From: CAVSJA01 sp963728145
GTDB taxonomy: Bacteria > Bacteroidota > Bacteroidia > Chitinophagales > Chitinophagaceae
DNA: 64,000 bases
Assembly (NCBI GenBank): GCA_963728145.1
Contig: CAVSJA010000008.1
Location: 1 to 64,000, forward strand
Direction: 5' to 3'
Shown: one piece after another, positions 1-9,613 of the stretch
How positions within the stretch are numbered: the stretch's first letter is position 1
Layout: every line of letters begins with the position of its first letter
Program-made: the position numbers and the translations under genes
The notes under the pieces: generated by a model
Told to the model about the DNA's origin: nothing
Databases searched by the model: none
The model's input: the letters and a program-made list of their open reading frames with translations, nothing else

Positions 1-1
1 C

Positions 2-172
2 AGCGACCACGAGCCGAGAGTAGTGCTGAAGCTCTGGATCGCCGGAATCCCCCCGAAAGGCAACACCGCGTTGACCTCGATAGCGCCGTGTGACAATCAG
101 CTCGGAGCAGTGACCTGCCCTCAGACCACGTTGTCCGTAGATGGCATGATTACATGTTCAGCGACCGGCACA
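2..172 (+). pseudogene. Fragment of a DUF11/DUF7507-like surface repeat, cut by the window edge
   Basis: The frame from base 2 is open from the left edge. It reads DNQLGAVTCPQTTLSV, then an ITCSATGTA segment, which resembles the conserved Cys-containing strands of DUF11/DUF7507 beta-sandwich repeats in bacterial surface proteins (consensus roughly LG.VTCP.TTL....MTCTATGTA). The likeness stops near base 172, although the frame stays open to 418, where it lies antisense to the heparinase-like gene. This may be the 3' end of a large surface protein whose stop was lost to a frameshift. The call rests on one short motif. Confidence 0.35.
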
Positions 173-208
173 GCCGGAATCGGTCTGCGAGGACGTCGAG
201 GTCTGCGG

Positions 209-2115
209 TCACGTGGTGCTTCCACTTCTCACGACGGGTTGCTTTTGAAGTCGGATGCGCCTGTGGATGTCGAAATTGGCAAAGGCGAGGTCGACGAGAA
301 TCTCATCCTCGTGATGCTGCACCTCTGCTGTATACGTGCCGATGTTCTCGACCGCGCCCGGCAAGATCAGGACGAGAAATACGGGTTGATGGCCTCCGTG
401 GCGATCCTCCATAGTTGATGCTCTTCGAAGGGGTCCTGACGTGGGGAGATGAAATTCTCCGTGCTTATTGTCATTTCCTGCGGGCTCAACACCTCGATCG
501 TCAGCGGGCAGGACCTCCCTTCGAAGGGGATCTCCCCGCATATGGTCCCGCTGGTGACTTGCGGCGACCTCACGAACGTCGGCGTGTGAAAGACGAACTC
601 GAACTGATGGATCGCGTCATCCTTGCGAATGTCATCGAACACCAGGACATGAGGAAAGGGCACCTTCCCAAAGACGCAATGTCGGAAGGCCCAGAAGACC
701 GAGTTATATCCCGAACCGTTGTATGACAGCGTCGAATCGCCCACCACGAGGGTCGACTCTCTGCCCGTATCGAAACGAACGATGCTCCCGGACACCCCAT
801 GTCCCGCACCCGATGGGCGCTGGCCCTTCCCATCGATTAGGACGCTGCTGTGCCCGAGAGAGGAGGAGGGGGATCCCTCCACTGCGCTGTTCGCGGCGCC
901 GGCGTCGATGATGAGCGGCACCCCCCGTGCGAAGAAGGTAAAGGAGTTGTTGTCTGCCTGGTCGTGGATGCCGCCTATGAATTCACCGGAATTGAACGAG
1001 AACAAGCTCGCATCGTCAGACCAGTCGGATCGCTCGCAGTAATACCCAACATCAGGGCAGTAGAAGTCCGTCCTCTCCGGTTTGGACTGCAGCCCTTGGT
1101 CTGGCAATCCCGGGTGCCAGAGCATTGATTCGAAGAGCGACGAATTTCTCAGCGACAAATCTTGTCCGAAGGTTTGGAGACCAGCTGCTCCAACTAGATG
1201 TTCCCAAACATATGAGGACAGGTCGGGATCTCGTTCCCCGAATACCAGGAGAAAGCCACGCAGGGCAGGGTGAGGATCCCAATACGAATCGTTGCCGTTC
1301 TGCAGATACCGACCTCCCGGAAACATCTCTGCCGCATACCAATTCGGGATACTGGCCATCCTTTCGAATGCGGGAGTGCTTTGACCGAGCTGTGACGAGG
1401 CTGCTCGAGAATTGTGCAAGCCCCGCATGAAGAGTCCGGCATTTCTGAGGACGAATCCGCAATAGGCAAGCCCCTCGCGGGTCATGCCCGACTCGGCGAT
1501 TCCGTCGCGACAAAACATCGCAAGCCGGTCTTCAGCGAGGTCGACCCACTCATCGGTCGTTGAGTCGGACAGGGTCAAGCCTGCTGCGCCAATCGCAGAG
1601 AAGGGGACAACCGAGTGGTTCCAGGCATTTCGCTTCGGGATGTTCCGACCCCACTCCTCTCGCCGCGAAGCGTCAACCAGCTGTTGGGCCATCTCCCTGA
1701 TCATGCGACGAAGTCGGTCACACTCGACAGACTCGAGACGATCTCCCAAAAGGTCGAGAAAGACCGCCAGGCCGATCAGAACAAAAGCCACGTGAATCTC
1801 CTCCGGGAGGGATCGCCGACGCCAAGCGTCATCATCGAGCCGGCGGGCGAGGTCGGTCGCGCATTGTTGATATGTCTCGTTGCTTCTCAGCAGCGACGCG
1901 AGCGAGAGATCAAGGAACGCGTTCTGCAGTACGAAGAGGTTGGAAAATGGCGAAATCGACAAGAGCTTCGGGGACGCTGCTACGGCCTGGTCGGCGGACT
2001 CGATCAGCTTTGGCAATATTCGGTTGCGTGGATACACGTGGGTCTGCGCCTCGGCTCTGAGTAGTTCCTCCTGCGTGATGAACAACGTCATCCAGCCTCC
2101 TTCCTGGTGTGGCAA
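209..2115 (-). CDS. Heparinase II/III-family protein (frameshifted near its C-terminus)
   Basis: The main frame gives about 582 residues with an N-terminal helical (alpha/alpha toroid-like) half and a beta-rich C-terminal half, as in the heparinase II/III and alginate lyase families, which cleave acidic polysaccharides by elimination. Supporting motifs are the NAWNHS segment and, later, GGIHDQADNNSFTFFARG followed by PLIIDAGA, typical of the central core. The first frame ends at 367, but the next frame continues with LVLILPGAVENIGTYT to a stop at 209, so one base is probably missing or extra near 380. Start is 2115, or the internal ATG at 2091. No signal peptide is obvious. It is divergent from cysD across about 105 bases. 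Whether it cuts the polymer made by this locus is inference. Confidence 0.75.
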
Positions 2116-2220
2116 GGCGAATCCACGTGTCGACGCTTGTCCCGCGACGTTAGAAGGTGCTCGCCTCGCGATAGCGCCAGTCAGGCTCCCGCTAGGCCCA
2201 TCAACCGCCTCCGGCCAACT

Positions 2221-3164
2221 ATGTCTACCCGTCCCGGGAGCTTTAACCTTTTCCCGGTGTCAGCATCACCATCGAGCCATCTTCGCGCCCTCGAATCGGA
2301 GTCGATTCACATCATTCGCGAAGCCGTAGCCGAATCGGAGAACCCTGTTCTCCTCTTCTCCGGAGGCAAGGACTCCGCTCTCGCCTTGCGACTCGCTGTA
2401 AAGGCTTTCTGGCCCGCCCGTCTTCCCTTCCCGGTAATGCACGTCGATACCGGGCACAACTTCGACGAGGTGCTCGAGTTCAGGGACCGGATCGTGGCCG
2501 AGCTCGAGGCCGATCTCATCGTCGCTTCGGTCCAGGAGGCCATCGACCAGGGCCGGGTGGTCGAAGAAACCGGGCCCCGGGCTTCCCGGAACCGTCTTCA
2601 GACCGAGACCCTCCTCAACGCGATCGACAAGCATCGATTCGACGTGGTCTTCGGTGGGCGCGCCGTGACGAGGAGAAAGCTCGGGCAAAGGAGCGGGTGT
2701 TCTCATTCCGTGACGAGTTCGGCCAATGGGACCCAAAGAGCCAGAGGCCCGAGCTCTGGTCCCTCTACAACGGGCGGCATCGCAAGGGCGAGCACATGCG
2801 GGTCTTCCCAATCTCGAACTGGACGGAGATGGACGTCTGGCAGTACATCGAAGATGAGGGGATCGAGTTGCCTTCCGTCTACTTCTCGCATCGTCGGCGG
2901 GTCTTCGAGCGGGACGGGATGCTCATGGCCGAGTCGCCCTATCTCAACCTCATCGACGGCGAGCAGGTGTTCGAGGCCATCGTGCGGTTCCGGACTGTGG
3001 GAGACATGACGTGCACCGGTGGGTTCGAGTCCACCGCCTCGTCAGTCGAGGAGATCATCGAGGAGGTGGCCGTCACACGAATAACCGAGCGTGGCGCCAG
3101 CCGTGCCGACGATCGAACCGCCGATGCAGCGATGGAGGATCGGAAGCGGGAGGGCTACTTCTGA
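2221..3164 (+). CDS. cysD: Sulfate adenylyltransferase subunit 2 (frameshifted)
   Basis: CysD makes adenylyl sulfate (APS) from ATP and sulfate together with the GTPase CysN. The PP-loop motif SGGKDS lies at residues 47-52 from the ATG at 2221, followed by VMHVDTGHNFDE. The first frame loses the likeness near 2660. Another frame then continues with DEEKARAKERVFSFRDEFG and runs through NGRHRKGEHMRVFPISNW to the usual C-terminus EDRKREGYF, so a single base was probably lost in the G-rich stretch around 2655-2665. The stop TGA overlaps the ATG of cysN (TGATG). Apart from the shift, length and motifs are normal. Confidence 0.9.
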
Positions 3165-4423
3165 TGACCGAACTGGTGCGCATCGCAACCACCGGGTCTG
3201 TCGACGACGGAAAGAGCACCCTGATTGGTCGGCTCCTCTACGACTCCAAGCAGATATTCCAGGACCAGCTCGAGGCGGTGGAGGACGCCAGCCGCAAGCG
3301 CGGCTCCGATTACGTCGACCTGGCCCTGCTCACCGATGGCCTTCGTGCCGAACGGGAACAAGGGATCACCATCGACGTCGCTTACCGCTATTTCGCCACC
3401 CCGAAGCGAAAGTTCGTACTGGCCGACACCCCCGGTCACATCCAGTACACACGCAACATGGTCACGGGGTCGTCGACGGCGAACATCGCTCTCATCCTGG
3501 TGGACGCAAGGCAGGGCATCCTCGAGCAGACCAGACGTCACTCCTTTCTCGCTTCTCTCTTGGGCGTCCCCCATCTGGTGTTGTGTGTCAACAAGATGGA
3601 CCTCGTCGATTGGTCCCAGGAGCGTTTCGACGAGCTGGTCGACGAGTTCCGTCAGTTCGCCATGCGTCTCGACATCCACGACCTTCGCTTCGTACCGGTG
3701 TCCGCCCTCGAGGGTGACAACGTCGTGAACCAGTCCGTGAACATGCCCTGGTATCACGGGCCGACAGTGCTCGAGCTGCTCGAGGACATCCACATTGGTA
3801 GCGATCAGAACATGATCGATGTCAGATTCCCGATCCAGTACGTGATCCGCCCGCACCGGCGTGAGTACCAGGACTTCAGGGGCTACGCAGGCAAGGTCGC
3901 CGGTGGGGTGATCAAGAGAGGCGACGAGGTGATGGTCCTACCGAGCGGCTTCTCGACCACAATCCGGTCGATCGAGACCTATGACGGACCCTTGGAGGAG
4001 GCGACACCACCGATGTCAGTGGTGGTGACCCTGGACGACGACGTCGACGTCTCACGTGGGGACATGCTGTGCCGGCCGCACAACCAGCCACACGCGTCCC
4101 AGGACATCGACGCCATGGTGGCCTGGATGTCGGAAGGCACGCCCCTGAAGGTGGGCGCCAAGTACGCCATCAAGCACACCACCCGCTGGGGGAAGGCGAT
4201 GGTGCGTGACTTTCAGTATCGCCTCGACGTGAACACGCTGCATCGGGACGAAACCTCTGAGTCGCTCAGCCTCAACGAAATCGGCAGGGTGCGCCTGCGG
4301 TCGACGACGCCGTTCTTCTTCGACGAGTACCGACGCAATCGTGAAACCGGCTCATTCGTTCTTGTCGACGAGTCGACCAACGTCACGGTCGGAGCCGGGA
4401 TGATCACCGGTGAGGGGTCGTGA
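3164..4423 (+). CDS. cysN: Sulfate adenylyltransferase subunit 1 (GTPase)
   Basis: This 419-residue EF-Tu-like GTPase powers APS synthesis by CysD. G1 is GSVDDGKST (residues 11-19), DTPGH and NKMD supply G3 and G4, and REQGITIDVAYRYF is the CysN switch region. The start is the ATG overlapping the cysD stop; longer readings upstream run inside cysD in another frame. Unlike CysNC fusions, the APS kinase is a separate gene downstream, overlapping by four bases. No cysH or sulfite reductase lies nearby, so the product probably feeds PAPS synthesis for sulfation rather than cysteine synthesis. Confidence 0.93.
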   Translation: MTELVRIATTGSVDDGKSTLIGRLLYDSKQIFQDQLEAVEDASRKRGSDYVDLALLTDGLRAEREQGITIDVAYRYFATPKRKFVLADTPGHIQYTRNMVTGSSTANIALILVDARQGILEQTRRHSFLASLLGVPHLVLCVNKMDLVDWSQERFDELVDEFRQFAMRLDIHDLRFVPVSALEGDNVVNQSVNMPWYHGPTVLELLEDIHIGSDQNMIDVRFPIQYVIRPHRREYQDFRGYAGKVAGGVIKRGDEVMVLPSGFSTTIRSIETYDGPLEEATPPMSVVVTLDDDVDVSRGDMLCRPHNQPHASQDIDAMVAWMSEGTPLKVGAKYAIKHTTRWGKAMVRDFQYRLDVNTLHRDETSESLSLNEIGRVRLRSTTPFFFDEYRRNRETGSFVLVDESTNVTVGAGMITGEGS

Positions 4424-5013
4424 CCGAGAACGTGGTCTGGCATGGCGGGTCGGTGACGTCATCGGACCGGGTGGCAGCGACCGGTGGCGAGGGCGTGACC
4501 GTGTGGATGACAGGTCTCTCCGGCAGCGGGAAGTCGACGATCGCCTACTCGGCCGAAATGATGCTGGTGCAGGCTGGTCGGGCCGCCTACGTCCTCGACG
4601 GGGACAACCTGCGTCACGGCCTCAATTCCGATCTCGGGTTCGGGGCCGCGGAACGGAGCGAGAACGTGAGACGGGTTGGCGAAGTGGCTCGGCTCATGGC
4701 TGATGCCGGACTTGTCGTGTTGGTCCCCGTGATCTCACCATTCGCCTCGGACAGGAAGATGGTTCGGGAGGCTCATGGGCAGGCGGGCCTGCGTTTCATC
4801 GAGGTGTTCGTCGATGCTCCGTTGGAGCTATGCGAGCAGCGAGATCCGAAGGGCCTCTACGCCCACGCCCGTGCCGGCGAGATCAGTGACATGACCGGGT
4901 TGGACTCGCCCTATGAGGCACCCGAGACCCCGGATCTGACATTGGATTCCGAACGTAACTCAGCCGAGACACTGGCCGCTCATATCGTCGAGGCTGTGGG
5001 CGCGGGATCATGA
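4420..5013 (+). CDS. cysC: Adenylyl-sulfate kinase
   Basis: CysC phosphorylates APS to PAPS, the universal sulfuryl donor. The 197-residue protein has a P-loop GLSGSGKST (residues 32-40), then YVLDGDNLRHGLNSDLGF and RSENVRRVGEVARLMADAG, all diagnostic of APS kinase, and later FVDAPLELCEQRDPKGLY. The GTG start overlaps the cysN stop (GTGA), and its own stop overlaps the ATG of the ABC permease gene. That coupling of PAPS synthesis to a polysaccharide exporter is the main clue that the exported polymer is sulfated. Confidence 0.93.
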   Translation: MTENVVWHGGSVTSSDRVAATGGEGVTVWMTGLSGSGKSTIAYSAEMMLVQAGRAAYVLDGDNLRHGLNSDLGFGAAERSENVRRVGEVARLMADAGLVVLVPVISPFASDRKMVREAHGQAGLRFIEVFVDAPLELCEQRDPKGLYAHARAGEISDMTGLDSPYEAPETPDLTLDSERNSAETLAAHIVEAVGAGS

Positions 5014-5828
5014 CCACGACGACCTCACCGGTCTATTACGCCCGCCGTTTCAGCGACTACATGTCCGAGCTGTGGAGACGCAGGGACTTCGTCTGGTTCC
5101 TGGCCAAGGGCAACATCAAAGCCCGCAACGCCTCGACGTTCCTCGGCCTGGTGTGGTGGGTCCTCAACCCGCTTCTTCTTGGTCTGGTCTATTTCTTCAT
5201 CTTTGGGCTCATCTTTCCCTCCGAGCGCGACATCGCCTACCTGCTCTCGGGAATGTTCGTTTTCCACTACACCAGTCAATCCTTGAGCGGCGGGGCGGCC
5301 TCGATCCTGTCGAACTCGAAGCTCCTGGTCAACATCAGATTCCCCCGTCTCATCCTGCCCATCGCCTTTCTCCTCGAGTCGACGTTCGGTTTCCTCGCCT
5401 CCCTGGTGGTGTTCTACGCCATCGTCATTCCATTTGCCGACGTCGTCCCGGGGCCCGAGATCCTCATGCTGCTCGTTGCCCTTCCGCTACAGATCCTCTT
5501 CAACCTTGGGTTGGCTGCGGCCAGCGCCCGGCTCGCCGTCCCGTTCCGAGACATCAACAACCTGATCCCCTACCTGAACAGGATCTGGCTCTATACATCG
5601 CCGATCATCTGGCCGCTCGGCATGCTCACGAGCATGTCCGAAACGGTCCAGAGCTTGTTCCGGCTCAATCCGATGTTCCCCATCATCGCCCTGTACAGGA
5701 CCGCACTGCTCGGGTACCCGCTGGAGAGGGCCGACCTGATTGCAGCAGTGATCTGGTGCGTCGTGGCCGGTGTCGTCGGCATCGCCATGTTCATCAAGTA
5801 CGAGGGCCGGATGGTGAGGTACTTGTGA
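5010..5828 (+). CDS. wzm: ABC-2 polysaccharide export permease
   Basis: This 272-residue integral membrane protein has about six hydrophobic segments. Its N-terminal WRRRDFVWFLAKGNIKAR and the following LGLVWWVLNPLL match the Wzm/TagG family, which forms the membrane channel of ABC exporters for undecaprenyl-linked O-antigen, capsule or teichoic acid. FPRLILPIAFLLES and NRIWLYTSPIIWPL are also typical. The ATG overlaps the cysC stop by four bases, and the stop overlaps the GTG of the ATPase gene, so the pair is translated in sequence. The symbol is assigned by family and context; the substrate is not known from sequence. Confidence 0.88.
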   Translation: MTTTTSPVYYARRFSDYMSELWRRRDFVWFLAKGNIKARNASTFLGLVWWVLNPLLLGLVYFFIFGLIFPSERDIAYLLSGMFVFHYTSQSLSGGAASILSNSKLLVNIRFPRLILPIAFLLESTFGFLASLVVFYAIVIPFADVVPGPEILMLLVALPLQILFNLGLAAASARLAVPFRDINNLIPYLNRIWLYTSPIIWPLGMLTSMSETVQSLFRLNPMFPIIALYRTALLGYPLERADLIAAVIWCVVAGVVGIAMFIKYEGRMVRYL

Positions 5829-6592
5829 GCGCTCCTGCCATCAAAGTGGAGAACGTCTCGGTCCGGTTCCGCCCCTATATCGACCGGCGCCCAACCTTGC
5901 GCCGGTCGTTGGCGACATTCCGCCACAAGGAGACGCAACTGGTCGAAGCCCTGAAGGGAGTCTCCTTCGAGGTGCAGAAAGGGGAAGCATTCGGAATCGT
6001 CGGCCAGAACGGCGCCGGCAAGAGCACGTTGCTTCGGTGCATGGCCAGAACCCTGCGTCCAGACGAGGGCCGGATCGTGGTCCGTGGCCGCATGTCGACG
6101 CTTCTCCAACTCGGTGTTGGCTTCAATGCAGAGCTCTCGGGGAGTCGCAACATCTATCTGGGGGGTCTCGTCGCCGGGCTGACAAAGAAACAAGTCGACG
6201 AGCGCTACGACGACATCGTTGAATACTCCGAGCTCGGGGATGCCATCTACCGCCCGATGAAGACGTACTCGTCTGGAATGTTCTCCCGTCTCGCCTTTGC
6301 CGTAGCGATGAATCTCGACCCTGAGGTCCTGTTGCTCGATGAGGTGCTTGCAGTCGGCGACGAGGGTTTCAAGGAGAAGAGCCTGAACACGATGAACGAG
6401 CTTTTGAGCAAGTCGGGCAGCATCGTCTTCGTGAGTCACGCGGTTCTGCAGCTGGCGGAGTTCTGCGACCGGGCGGCGTGGCTCGACCGGGGCGAGATCG
6501 TCGCCATGGGCGAGGCCGAAGACGTCGTCGAGCAATACCGCGCCGAGGTGAAAAAACGTCGGCAGGAGATGAGAACCCAAGGGATCGGGTGA
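5825..6592 (+). CDS. wzt: ABC transporter ATPase for polysaccharide export
   Basis: The 255-residue nucleotide-binding protein pairs with the permease. It has Walker A GQNGAGKST (residues 60-68), signature YSSGMFSRLAFA, Walker B EVLLLDEVLAVGDEGF and the H-loop VSHA. The segment STLLQLGVGFNAELSGSRNI is characteristic of Wzt/TagH/KpsT-type exporters. It lacks the long C-terminal carbohydrate-binding domain of many O-antigen Wzt proteins, so export may not depend on recognising a modified chain end. The GTG start at 5825 overlaps the permease stop; the longer reading upstream is antisense-like overlap inside wzm and is discarded. Confidence 0.9.
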   Translation: MSAPAIKVENVSVRFRPYIDRRPTLRRSLATFRHKETQLVEALKGVSFEVQKGEAFGIVGQNGAGKSTLLRCMARTLRPDEGRIVVRGRMSTLLQLGVGFNAELSGSRNIYLGGLVAGLTKKQVDERYDDIVEYSELGDAIYRPMKTYSSGMFSRLAFAVAMNLDPEVLLLDEVLAVGDEGFKEKSLNTMNELLSKSGSIVFVSHAVLQLAEFCDRAAWLDRGEIVAMGEAEDVVEQYRAEVKKRRQEMRTQGIG

Positions 6593-7936
6593 GCATTCCT
6601 CCCGGGGAAGCCCCGCCCGAGCGGTCGACACCAGAAGGCGATGAAGTCTCTCGGCTGCGGCAGGAGCCGGACGTCGATTCCGAGCTAACCAGGGTCATTG
6701 AAGAGTTCCGGGTCATCCGTGCCGACCTGACCGCCCGCTTGGATGACGAGATCGCTCGCTCGCGTGAGTTGAAGCGAGCCTTGAATCAGGCGGAACGCCG
6801 GATCGAGTCGATCTACGAGAGCAAGACATGGGCGGCGGGCAAAGTCTTGCGCCGACTGGCTCGCCCGTTGTCTGCGGCGAAGGAGGTGAAACCGGCGCCG
6901 CCGTTAGTTGCCACAGAGAAGACCCAGGGAGCGTTTTCGTCGAAGTGTCGCCGCCGGGAGATCCGCATCCGCTATGGAAGGAGTATCAGGCTCGAGGTCG
7001 CTCACCCGCCGGAGTCAGGCAACGAGGGACCCGTGTTCATGGTGTCGACGACAAGGTTTGGAGAAGGGCGAGGCGATCTGTTCGTGGCGACGGGACTCGG
7101 GCGATATCTGCACCGTCGCCGATTCAGTGTCGGCTATCTCGACCGGGAACATTGGTACGAGTCATTGCACGATGCCGCGATGGCTCGTGGCCATGATGCC
7201 TGCATTCCGGCCCTCCAGGTCTGCCCCAGGCCCGAAGGTCATTGGCTGGGCACGGAACGAGTTCATGAATTGGCTCACCCATCCCGAGCTGGATCGGTTC
7301 GACGCCATCCTCTGCTCTTCCCCCGCGGCTGCAGCTGAGTCTCGAGCGGTTCTTCGCTGGCCCAGTCCATGTACTTCCTATTGGAGTCGACCTCGAGTTG
7401 TTCCAGCCGCGACGGGGGCGCCACCCGCACATCGGGTCGGGGTGGTTTCTACCGTGAACCAGTGGGGGAGAGAACGCGACGTCTACCGTGCCCTTACGGT
7501 CCATGCCGATCGATTTCCCGCTGAGAATCCATGGCCAGTCGGCCGGGCTCCCGTTGGAGCTGGCACGCTATGACCAAGGCCCCGTGCATTTCTTCGAGCT
7601 CCCCAAGGTCTATTGGCGGCGCCCGTGTCGTGTTGGACGACTTCAATCGCACCACCGTCGGATGGGGAGCAGTGAACAGCCGCGTGTTCGAAGCGATCGC
7701 CGCTGGTGCCCTGCCGGTGACGAACTCAAACCGGGGCCTCGACTCGCTCGGGCTTGGCGGACGTGCCGACCTACAACGCCCCGGAGGATTTGAACCCGCT
7801 CGTCGACCGACTGCTCGACGATCCGGATGGCACAGCGGCATTGGTCGAGAAGCTGGGCGCGGTGGTGAGAGAGCGGCATTCATTCGATCGCAGAGCCGCG
7901 GACCTGGTGGCGCTCCTTACCGGGCTCGCGGTATGA
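6589..7936 (+). pseudogene. Glycosyltransferase with N-terminal coiled coil, broken by several frameshifts
   Basis: The GTG at 6589 overlaps the wzt stop. The first frame gives about 110 residues of charged, probably coiled-coil sequence ending in ESIYESKTWAAGKVLRRL. The likeness then hops between frames: VFMVSTTRFGEGRGDLFV near 7035, ARNEFMNWLTHPELDRFDAI near 7260, DDFNRTTVGWGAVNSRVFEA near 7640, and NPLVDRLLDDPDG near 7795, with a stop at 7936. The NSRVFEAIAAGALPVTN block matches CgeB-like/GT1-type glycosyltransferases and the intact enzyme encoded at 16177-19288. At least four indels are needed for one protein of about 450 residues. It completes the cys-wzm-wzt operon. Confidence 0.65.
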
Positions 7937-8011
7937 GGCGACAGTTCGGCTCGACTCGTGGGAAACGCCCCCGGCTGTGGTCAGGATGCGGACCTGTGAC
8001 ATGATGCCGTC

Positions 8012-9613
8012 ATGACGACCACCGTCGAGCATTCGCTCCCTCCTGCGACCACTTCATGGTGGGTCGAGCATCGATATCTGCTCGCCATCGGTGGGATCAC
8101 GCTTCTCGGAGCCGTCGTGCGCATCGTCGGTCTTGGCAGTGAGCCGTTGTGGCTGGACGAGGCATACACCGCCGACTTCACCAAACTCACTCTCGGCGAG
8201 CTCTGGTCCTTCGACCCGGTCTACAACAAGGCGAATCCTCCGGGCTACATCGTCCTGATGAAGGCTTGGGTGCAAATCAGCCGCTCGGATGAATGGTTCC
8301 GTGCCTCGTCTGTGATTGCGGGCGTGCTCACGATCCCGCTGGTCTACGCGATCTGCGCCCGGATGGGCAATCGCCGCGCCGGCCTGGTTGCCGCCCTGCT
8401 CCTGGCCTTGGCCGGCTATCACGTGCACTACAGCCAGGAGGCACGTGTTTACGCGATCCTCACGTTTCTCGTTGCTGTCATTCTTCTCGCCGTAATCCAG
8501 TTGGTCAGCGAGCCCGATGGTGACCTGGCACGGCCAGTCCGAAACCGAGCCTGGATGCCACGGAGCAACGGCCAGGGCCTGCGACGCGCCATCACCTGGA
8601 CCGACCTGGCCTGGCCGGTTTACGGAGTCGCCCTCGGCTTGGCGCTGCACATGCACAACACGAGCCTCACCATCGCGTTGGCGGCCAACGTGGGGGTAGG
8701 CATCTGGTGGCTACGGCAGAAGCCGAAACCTGCCCGATTTGCGCGTAATTGGATCCTGGCAAATCTCCTGGGCCTGGCCATATGGGCCACCTGGATACCG
8801 GGTTTCCTCAATCAGCTCGACCGGGTCAGTACCAGCTTCTGGGCGACATTTCCTACGATCCAAACCCTGCTGCGGGACTTCGCCGTCCAGGCGGAGGGAG
8901 ACCTGGACAAGATCATTCCATTCGCCAGGGCGTGGTGGTTCGACGTGCTGGTGATTGTCGGGGTTCTTGCGCTCGTCTGGCTCGGTATCCGGAGGATGAG
9001 CTCGACCTACCGACCGGTCATCCTCTCGTTCATCGTCGTCCATCCGTTGGCTGAGTTGCTCTACAGCCTGCGAAGGCCGGTGTTCCTCGCTCGCACCCTG
9101 ATCTGGATTGGGCTGGCCACCGTCATCGCTATCGGATTTGCGGTCTCACGACTGCGCGGAGCCAGGTTGATTCTTGCGATTGGAGCGCTCTTGGTGATCC
9201 CTGTGCTCGGCACACTCGGATACCACCTCGGATTCGAGAAAACGTCATGGGACGAGGCGGCTGAGGCGGTCGCTGCCGAAGCTGGACCGGATGATGTCGT
9301 CTTTGTCATGTCTCCCAACAACGAGATTCCCTTCAATCGCTACTTCGAGCAGTACGCCATTCCGGCTGACACTGTCGGTATCCCGTGGGAGCTCCCGGAC
9401 CGGGAGAGAGAAGGGATGGTTCTCCGTCCGTCCGATTTCGACATAATCCTCGATATCGCAGACGGACGAGAACGGGTCTGGTTGGTCCTGAACCGGGCGG
9501 TTCTGGTGACCAACAACGAGAACGTCGATCCGGTCCTTCGGGCGAACTACCCCAAGGTGGAAGAGCATCTGTTTCATGATGTGCAAGTGATCGAATACTC
9601 ATTTGGTCAGTGA
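8012..9613 (+). CDS. GT39/PMT-like membrane glycosyltransferase
   Basis: The 533-residue protein has about ten hydrophobic segments. Near the N-terminus, EPLWLDEAYTADF followed by NPPGYIVLMKAW matches the acidic first external loop of the ArnT/PMT (GT39) family, which moves sugars from polyprenyl-phosphate donors on the outer face of the membrane. YHVHYSQEARVYAI is another family block. A soluble C-terminal part of about 120 residues follows the last membrane segment. The start is the ATG at 8012. The stop overlaps the end of the convergent flippase-like gene by seven bases. Donor and acceptor cannot be told from sequence. Confidence 0.8.
   Translation: MTTTVEHSLPPATTSWWVEHRYLLAIGGITLLGAVVRIVGLGSEPLWLDEAYTADFTKLTLGELWSFDPVYNKANPPGYIVLMKAWVQISRSDEWFRASSVIAGVLTIPLVYAICARMGNRRAGLVAALLLALAGYHVHYSQEARVYAILTFLVAVILLAVIQLVSEPDGDLARPVRNRAWMPRSNGQGLRRAITWTDLAWPVYGVALGLALHMHNTSLTIALAANVGVGIWWLRQKPKPARFARNWILANLLGLAIWATWIPGFLNQLDRVSTSFWATFPTIQTLLRDFAVQAEGDLDKIIPFARAWWFDVLVIVGVLALVWLGIRRMSSTYRPVILSFIVVHPLAELLYSLRRPVFLARTLIWIGLATVIAIGFAVSRLRGARLILAIGALLVIPVLGTLGYHLGFEKTSWDEAAEAVAAEAGPDDVVFVMSPNNEIPFNRYFEQYAIPADTVGIPWELPDREREGMVLRPSDFDIILDIADGRERVWLVLNRAVLVTNNENVDPVLRANYPKVEEHLFHDVQVIEYSFGQ

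Noticed and set aside
2640..2700. Programmed ribosomal frameshift in cysD and others
   Set aside because: No common slippery site with a downstream structure, both shift directions occur, and many unrelated genes are affected; base error explains it better.
5825..6592. Wzt as an ordinary drug-efflux ATPase
   Set aside because: The STLLQLGVGFNAELSGSRNI block and the paired Wzm-type permease mark a polysaccharide exporter.
5591..6631. A 346-residue minus-strand frame across wzm and wzt
   Set aside because: Both plus-strand genes have all family motifs; the antisense frame follows from the codon bias.
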